Source: Ignavibacteriota bacterium
GTDB taxonomy: Bacteria > Bacteroidota > Ignavibacteria > Kapaibacteriales > UBA2268
Length of the DNA: 52,982 bases
Reading direction: 5' to 3'
Assembly (NCBI GenBank): GCA_024636855.1
Contig: JAGXGG010000099.1
Coordinates: 1-52,982 of the forward strand
Part shown: piece by piece, positions 47,341 to 52,982 of the stretch
How the letters are laid out: each line of letters starts with the position of its first letter
Position numbering within the stretch: position 1 is the stretch's first letter
The notes under the pieces: generated by a model
Databases searched by the model: none
What the model was told of the DNA's origin: nothing
Seen by the model: only the letters and a program-made list of their open reading frames with translations
Made by a program: the position numbers and the translations under genes

Positions 47341-48945
47341 TTGGGTAATAATTTTCAAATAAAATTGAAATCTTCTTCTAAATTATGGTTGACCCTATCA
47401 ATTGTATTTTCGATTGTTTTGCTTATTCCATTAGGAAGTATATTCCTCTCACTATTTGAAACAGTAGGTGATGGCTGGAAAGAATTATTTGATGGTTTGA
47501 TACAGACTTATTTGCTTAATACTTTGATTCTAGCAGTTGGGGTATCGTTTTTTACTCTAATATTTGCGGTACTTCCAGCCTGGCTTATTGCAAATTATCG
47601 ATTTCCTTTTTCTAATAGCTTGAAATGGATGATGGTACTTCCCCTATCTATCCCCACTTATATTATTGCGTTTATCTATGGAGATATATTTAGCTTTGGG
47701 GGAGAATTTTATTTACTCGCTGACTATTTATTCGGGTTTGGAATAAAAGAAATTTACTTTGATATTTTCAAAGTTTATTATCTGATTCCAATTTTGTCTT
47801 CTGTTCTATATCCATATATCTATCTTACTTGTTTAGATTCATTCGAAAATAACAACCGAGCATTTATCGAATCTGCTGAGTTACTAGGTAAGTCGCGCTC
47901 ATCCATATTTAGAAAAATAGCTCTCCCACTTTCTAGACCAGCTATAGTTTCGGGTTTATTTCTAGTTAATATGGAATTGCTAAATGATTATGGTGCTATG
48001 GATTTTTTCGGTATTCAGACATTCACTACTGGAATATTTAGAACTTGGTTCGGCATGAATGACTTAGGTACAGCACTCAGGTTAGCACTTATTTTGTTCA
48101 CTATATCATTTCTTTTTATTTATGCAGAACGCTTGTTCAGAAGGCAAGCCAAGTATTATGAAGAAGGAAACCATACTAATCTAACAAAAAAGAAAAAAGG
48201 GTTTATCGGATCTCTTGTAGCAATGATTATCTGCTTTATACCTGTGATTTTAGGTTTTGTTATCCCTATAGCAAAGCTGACATATAATGCCTTTACCACA
48301 TATCATTCCGTTGATTTTTTCGCTTATACCGTAGCAATGATGAATACAACATTCTTGGCTTTTGCGGCAGCATCAGTAATTGTAATAATTTCACTAGCAC
48401 TTATCTATGGTGAAAGAACGGGTAAATTCGGATTGGTGAACAAACTTATATCACTCTCTACTGTTGGTTATGCTATACCTGGTGCTATCATAGCCGTTTC
48501 TATGTTGTTCTTTCTATCTGGATTGAAATCTACTTTTGGAGTATTCGGATTTGGGACTCTAATCGTATTAATATATGCGTATAATATTAGATTTATGGCT
48601 ACTGCTTACACTCCTATCAAATCGGCTACCGATAAGCTAGGTATGAATTCCTATGATACATCGAGATTGCTGGGTTTTGGGAATTTACGTACTTTCTGGA
48701 AAGTTGAGTTACCGATAATACAACCAGCTATATTAACAGCAATGCTAGTAGCAGTAGTGGAAATATTAAAAGAATTACCCTTGACTCTTATTCTCAGACC
48801 ATTCAACTACGAGACGTTATCGACTATTGCTTATCAATACGCTAAAAATGAAATGGTAAAAGATGCCTCTATTTATTCGCTTTCTATCGTAGCTATTTCT
48901 ATATTACCAATTATATTTTTTGTGAAATCGAAGAAAGAACAATGA
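47341..48945 (+). CDS. Iron(III)-type ABC transporter permease (FbpB-like)
   Basis: Two fused ABC permease halves; FIESAELLGKSRSSIFRKIALPLSRPAIVSG and ...FGNLRTFWKVELPIIQPAILTA EAA loops; TTG start. Confidence 0.9.
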   Translation: MGNNFQIKLKSSSKLWLTLSIVFSIVLLIPLGSIFLSLFETVGDGWKELFDGLIQTYLLNTLILAVGVSFFTLIFAVLPAWLIANYRFPFSNSLKWMMVLPLSIPTYIIAFIYGDIFSFGGEFYLLADYLFGFGIKEIYFDIFKVYYLIPILSSVLYPYIYLTCLDSFENNNRAFIESAELLGKSRSSIFRKIALPLSRPAIVSGLFLVNMELLNDYGAMDFFGIQTFTTGIFRTWFGMNDLGTALRLALILFTISFLFIYAERLFRRQAKYYEEGNHTNLTKKKKGFIGSLVAMIICFIPVILGFVIPIAKLTYNAFTTYHSVDFFAYTVAMMNTTFLAFAAASVIVIISLALIYGERTGKFGLVNKLISLSTVGYAIPGAIIAVSMLFFLSGLKSTFGVFGFGTLIVLIYAYNIRFMATAYTPIKSATDKLGMNSYDTSRLLGFGNLRTFWKVELPIIQPAILTAMLVAVVEILKELPLTLILRPFNYETLSTIAYQYAKNEMVKDASIYSLSIVAISILPIIFFVKSKKEQ

Positions 48946-49916
48946 GCTTTTTGCAGGTAAAAAACATAGTAAAATCGTTTGGCAAAACTGAAGTCTTGCG
49001 AGGTATTTCATTTGAAATGGAAGCTCATTCTAGACTCGCTCTAATAGGAAAATCAGGCAGTGGGAAAACTACAATGCTAAGGTTGATAGCTGGTTTAGAA
49101 ATTCCGAATAGTGGTAGTATAATTATTAATGGAGAAGTACTAACATCTCATAGCAACTTCACTAAACCAGAAAAGCGGAATATGGGTTATGTATTCCAAA
49201 ACCATTCACTTTTTCCTCACCTAAATGTTTATGATAATATAGTATTTGGAATGGAGAAGCTAACAAAAAAGGAAAGAATAGAATCTGCAATGTCATATCT
49301 ATCCATGCTTGGATTAGAAGACAAGGTAAAAAGCTATCCACATCAACTATCTGGCGGTGAAAAGCAACGAATCTCTATTATCAGAACATTAGCTTCAAAA
49401 CCGAGATTACTTTTGTTAGATGAGCCATTCAGTAATCTAGATAAGAACACCAAAGAAAGATTAAAAGTTGATTTGAAAAAAATATTAGACCAAGAAAAGC
49501 TACCAACTATAATGATAACTCACGATGCCGACGATTCGTTTGACTTAGCTGATGAAGTTATATTGTTAGATCAGGGCAATATAGTAGCAAGAGGAAACCC
49601 CGAAGAGCTATACAAAAGACCTATAAATGAGCATTCTGCTCGCTTTTTCAGTGAGTCATATATAATTGAAAAAGATGAAACAAACCTTTCATTTTTCAAT
49701 CAGTTCGAAATAAATAGTAACAGAATATGCATTTCACCACAATCTATTTCTATCACGAATAATGGGACTCAAGCCAAAGTAATTGGACATAAATTTGTAG
49801 GAAATGGATATATGGTAATACTCGATTATTTAGGAGCCAAACTAAAAATGTTCACCACTGAAAAAATCACCAGCCCATCTGTATTAATCGGGATAAGCGA
49901 TATTATAGAGTTATGA
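48942..49916 (+). CDS. Iron(III)-type ABC transporter ATP-binding protein (FbpC-like)
   Basis: GKSGSGKTTMLRLIAGLE, YVFQNHSLFPHLNVYDNI, LSGGEKQRISIIRTLAS, LLLLDEPFSNLD; C-terminal TOBE-like region; ATGA overlap with the permease. Confidence 0.93.
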   Translation: MSFLQVKNIVKSFGKTEVLRGISFEMEAHSRLALIGKSGSGKTTMLRLIAGLEIPNSGSIIINGEVLTSHSNFTKPEKRNMGYVFQNHSLFPHLNVYDNIVFGMEKLTKKERIESAMSYLSMLGLEDKVKSYPHQLSGGEKQRISIIRTLASKPRLLLLDEPFSNLDKNTKERLKVDLKKILDQEKLPTIMITHDADDSFDLADEVILLDQGNIVARGNPEELYKRPINEHSARFFSESYIIEKDETNLSFFNQFEINSNRICISPQSISITNNGTQAKVIGHKFVGNGYMVILDYLGAKLKMFTTEKITSPSVLIGISDIIEL

Positions 49917-49955
49917 TTTATTGAACCCATCATTACAATCGTTTTATGAGATAAT

Positions 49956-49989
49956 AAAAAGGCTGTCTTTGCAAAAGACAGCCTTTTTT
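49956..49989. terminator. Bidirectional Rho-independent terminator between convergent genes
   Basis: AAAAAGGCTGTCTTT-GC-AAAAGACAGCCTTTTT. Confidence 0.88.
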
Positions 49990-50017
49990 AATATTCGGGA
50001 AAAATAGGAATCTATTT

Positions 50018-51490
50018 CTAGATAGAAACTATAACTAGCTCTACCCTTCTGTTTTTAGCTCTTGCTTCATCACTAGTATCCACTATTAGTGGCTGTGATT
50101 TACCAAAGCCTTTAGTACCGATTCTTCCAGATTGGATTCCACTATTACCAAGGTAAGTGCTAACAGCTTTAGCTCTTTCTAGTGATAGATTGTTATTATA
50201 ATCATCAGCACCTCTATCGTCAGTATGGCCGTGTAGCTCTATTTTTACGTTAGGGTTGTCATTCATGAATTTCGTTAATCTTGCTAACTCAGGTTTAGAC
50301 TCATTTTGCAATGTAGATTTATCAAAATCAAAGAATATGAGCAATCTAGTTTTACCTTTAGCTATTTTGCTAAGAGTGATATCTTTTGTTATGTCTTTAT
50401 TCGTAATAGAAGAAGAAATGTTGAAGTTCTCAGAATAGAACAAGTACCCTTCTTTTTCTGCAGTTATCGAATAGTTCCTACCAGCAGTAAGAACTGAGTT
50501 ATACTCACCAGAGATATCATCACTTCTTAGGTTAGCTACTACTTGACCATTAGTCAAATCAGTAATACGTATATCAGAACCAAGTGCTGTGTTTTCATCT
50601 ATATCTCTTACAGTACCGTGTACAAACACAACATCTTCAGCTACGTGCGGGTTAGGCACAGCTGAGAATATGTTGAAATTTCCTTTTTCTGACGGCTTAT
50701 TAGTACTAAAGAATGCCGTTTCAGAGTTAGCTGCAACAACATAAAAGTGCTCGTCATATTCAGTATTTATTGCAGCACCAGCATTTTTGAAACCGAACGT
50801 ATTTTTATCAGCATTTATTTTCGCAAAATAAATGTCGAATCCACCCTGTCCCCCAGATTTATTACTAGAGTAAGTGAATGTCTTATTATCCGCAGCTATA
50901 AATGGACTCATCTCGTCTGAGTCAGTATTTACAGAAGTTAATTCTTTTGCTTGTGACCATCCTTCTCGGGTACGTTCGCTATAGAATATATTAGTTCCGC
51001 TAGAAGCAGCAGGTCTATCGCTGACAAAGTAAAGTGTACGTCCATCACTTGTTATAGACGGCTGCGAATCCCAATATTTACTATTAACTGCCATTCCCAA
51101 GTTCTGTACATCAGTCCAAGAGCCATTCACTTTTCGCGCGCTATATAGGTCAGTTCTGCCTATACCATCTACACTATGCTCATAAGAAGAAAATATCATG
51201 TATTGACCATCTGGAGTAAGTGTAGCTGCTCCATTCTGATCACCAGAATTAACGTCACTATCTACTTTCTTTACGATTTCCCATTTGCCGTTTTTCAATT
51301 TAGCATGGTAAAGAGTTTGTTCACCAGATTTATCAGCAGTGAAGTACATCTCATTTGCACGAAGTGTAATCCCACTTGAAAAATCATCACCATCAGTATT
51401 TACTCCAATTGGACTTACTATTATGTTCTGTCCTAAAGCTAAGGAGAATGACGCTACTACTAAAGCTATATATATACTTAAGTTTTTCAT
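50018..51490 (-). CDS. OmpA-family protein with PD40 repeats and CRD-like domain
   Basis: PD40 repeats (YFTADKSGEQTLYHAKL; YFVSDRPAASSGTNIFYSE; TYSSNKSGGQGGFDIYFAK); C-terminal OmpA ELHGHTDDRGADDYNNNLSLERAKAVSTYLGN...ARAKNRRVELVI. Confidence 0.93.
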   Translation of the reverse strand: MKNLSIYIALVVASFSLALGQNIIVSPIGVNTDGDDFSSGITLRANEMYFTADKSGEQTLYHAKLKNGKWEIVKKVDSDVNSGDQNGAATLTPDGQYMIFSSYEHSVDGIGRTDLYSARKVNGSWTDVQNLGMAVNSKYWDSQPSITSDGRTLYFVSDRPAASSGTNIFYSERTREGWSQAKELTSVNTDSDEMSPFIAADNKTFTYSSNKSGGQGGFDIYFAKINADKNTFGFKNAGAAINTEYDEHFYVVAANSETAFFSTNKPSEKGNFNIFSAVPNPHVAEDVVFVHGTVRDIDENTALGSDIRITDLTNGQVVANLRSDDISGEYNSVLTAGRNYSITAEKEGYLFYSENFNISSSITNKDITKDITLSKIAKGKTRLLIFFDFDKSTLQNESKPELARLTKFMNDNPNVKIELHGHTDDRGADDYNNNLSLERAKAVSTYLGNSGIQSGRIGTKGFGKSQPLIVDTSDEARAKNRRVELVIVSI

Positions 51491-51505
51491 ATTAATTTCT
51501 CCTTA

Positions 51506-52381
51506 TTATAGGTTTTCAAACCATAAAGTGATTGAAAAGCGTAATTGGTTAATTGTCTCATTAGATACAGTTAAAACTTTAGGGCCTTCAGTGAATGACT
51601 GATTGTCGTTAAATATCTCTTGATCATTGTAACTAGTTATATCCATATTATAATTTAATTGCGGAGCCAAATAAATATTGTTGGCAATTTCAAATTTATA
51701 ACCTACACCTAGATTAATACCATAACGAGTTGATTTGAAATCCTGACTAGCTGAAACAGAACTAGAATTGTCACTAGTTGCATTTGGACCAACAAAGTTT
51801 ATATCAGTATCTTCTTTTGTAAAATCAAATTGACCAGTTCTGGTTCCTATCCCATAGTTAAATGATGGGCCAACTAAGAAGTATAACTGTTCATTGGCAT
51901 TTATTCTCAAGCTAGGATCAAAACTGAAGAAACTGAATTTATCTTCAACTTCTAGATTCACAATTTCTGTTCCTAAGTAAACTGTAGAAGAAGCATCAAA
52001 AAAATCTACAATCCCATCTGAATTATTGCTATATTTGAATTGGTTATATAGGAATTTGACATGGATACCGAAAGTCTTATCTATATCATAATCAACGAAG
52101 AATCCAATATGGGGCGATAGACCTGATAGACTTTCGAAAACATTATATACAGAGTTAGCTGTGGTTGATTCACCAGTAATTCCATCTCTCCAATTCAAAT
52201 CTGCACCATACTTATTATAACTCAATCCACCTTCTAGACCTAGTGCCCAAGGTCGTTTGCCCGATTTTGTTGGCGAACTGTCATCTGAACGACCCTTAGG
52301 TCGTAACACGTCTTCTTGTGAATAGCTGCTCATAGTCATTAGACATGCAGCTACTGTTATCAAAACTATTTTTTTCATCAC
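51506..52381 (-). CDS. Outer-membrane beta-barrel protein
   Basis: Signal peptide MMKKIVLITVAACLMTMSSYSQ; WALGLEGGLSYNKYGAD, GINLGVGYKFEIANNIYLAPQLNYNMD alternating pattern, terminal aromatic LRFSITLWFENL. Confidence 0.85.
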   Translation of the reverse strand: MMKKIVLITVAACLMTMSSYSQEDVLRPKGRSDDSSPTKSGKRPWALGLEGGLSYNKYGADLNWRDGITGESTTANSVYNVFESLSGLSPHIGFFVDYDIDKTFGIHVKFLYNQFKYSNNSDGIVDFFDASSTVYLGTEIVNLEVEDKFSFFSFDPSLRINANEQLYFLVGPSFNYGIGTRTGQFDFTKEDTDINFVGPNATSDNSSSVSASQDFKSTRYGINLGVGYKFEIANNIYLAPQLNYNMDITSYNDQEIFNDNQSFTEGPKVLTVSNETINQLRFSITLWFENL

Positions 52382-52448
52382 CTATAATTCCATTAATTAG
52401 TTTAATATATTTTCAAACTGTTGTAATACTAGCACTTAAAATAACAAT

Positions 52449-52982
52449 TTATTTATTTAAAAGCCAAGCAAAAATAAGAGGCGCGACTATAGTAGCATCG
52501 GACTCTATTATAAATTTTGGAGTATCTATATCCAATTTACCCCAAGTTATCTTCTCATTAGGAACTGCTCCAGAATAAGAACCAAAACTAGTTGTAGAGT
52601 CAGAAATTTGACAGAAATAACTCCAAAATGGTATTGTTTCCATTTCCATATCTTGATAAAGCATAGGCACTACGCAAATAGGTAAATCACCTGCTATACC
52701 ACCTCCAATTTGGAAAAACCCAAGACCATTGTCCTTTGTATTTTTTATATAATAATCTGCCAAGAATGTCATATACTCTATTCCACTCTTCATAGTACTC
52801 GGCTTCAAATCACCCTTCATACAGTAGGAAGCGAATATATTACCCATAGTTGAGTCTTCCCAACCTGGAACTATAATAGGTAAGTTTTTCTCAGCGGCAG
52901 CCAACATCCAAGAGTTCTTAGGGTCTATCTCGTAGTCTCCCTCTAATACACCTGAAAGTAGCATTTTGTACATGAACTCATG
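52449..52982 (-). CDS. Deoxyhypusine synthase family protein (5' end beyond right edge)
   Basis: PIIVPGWEDSTMGNIFASY, GLGFFQIGGGIAGDLPICVVPML, PFWSYFCQISDSTTSFGSYSGAVPNEKITWGKLDIDTPKFIIESDATIVAPLIFAWLL. The frame is open past the ORF-track start (HEFMYKM...), so it is truncated by the window. Confidence 0.92.
   Translation of the reverse strand, partial: HEFMYKMLLSGVLEGDYEIDPKNSWMLAAAEKNLPIIVPGWEDSTMGNIFASYCMKGDLKPSTMKSGIEYMTFLADYYIKNTKDNGLGFFQIGGGIAGDLPICVVPMLYQDMEMETIPFWSYFCQISDSTTSFGSYSGAVPNEKITWGKLDIDTPKFIIESDATIVAPLIFAWLLNK

Overview
This is a 53 kb window of AT-rich bacterial chromosome, densely coding on both strands. The gene content points to the Bacteroidota/Chlorobi superphylum: T9SS-type C-terminal sorting domains, PD40/CRD/OmpA (PorE-like) lipoproteins, GIN-domain, DUF3160 and DUF3109 proteins, plus flagellins. 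I saw no rRNA, tRNA, CRISPR array, transposase or prophage.

Main blocks:
- 1-6447 (-): aat, PorE-like OmpA lipoprotein, class A PBP, FAH-family hydrolase, and an outer-membrane lipoprotein that runs off the left edge and is missing from the ORF track.
- 6743-8665 (+): two tandem short flagellins with a sigma-54-like -24/-12 element upstream and a terminator downstream.
- 8840-11137 (-): alr and an M20 amidohydrolase.
- 11363-13380 (+): M28 peptidase with T9SS tail, and a lipoprotein.
- 13511-18188 (-): a conserved-looking 636-aa Cys-containing protein and a three-gene ABC exporter.
- 18347-22453 (+): gltX, a lipoprotein, an NtrC-type regulator and a GT2.
- 22472-27494 (-): a T9SS cargo protein, a VOC protein, a wHTH plus nucleotidyltransferase pair (candidate toxin-antitoxin-like module with operator-like repeats), and a hypothetical.
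- 27674-41678: DUF3160-T9SS, PAP2, MORN/TPR, GIN, TonB-C, guaA, GNAT, M43-PKD-T9SS, SRPBCC, tag, DUF805, GNAT-nitrilase and TspO-like genes.
- 41729-49916: GOLPH3/GPP34-like, GAF histidine kinase, DHOD-family, rpoN, DUF3109, FbpBC-like ABC.
- 50018-52982: OmpA-PD40, a beta-barrel protein, and a deoxyhypusine synthase-family gene cut by the right edge.

Items most worth following up: the wHTH/NTase pair and its nested inverted repeats, the 636-aa protein, the bacterial deoxyhypusine synthase-family and GOLPH3-like genes, the sigma-54/flagellin circuit, and two single-nucleotide frameshifts (aat and the GIN-domain gene) that are either assembly errors or real lesions. I did not find a clearly unprecedented multi-gene system.
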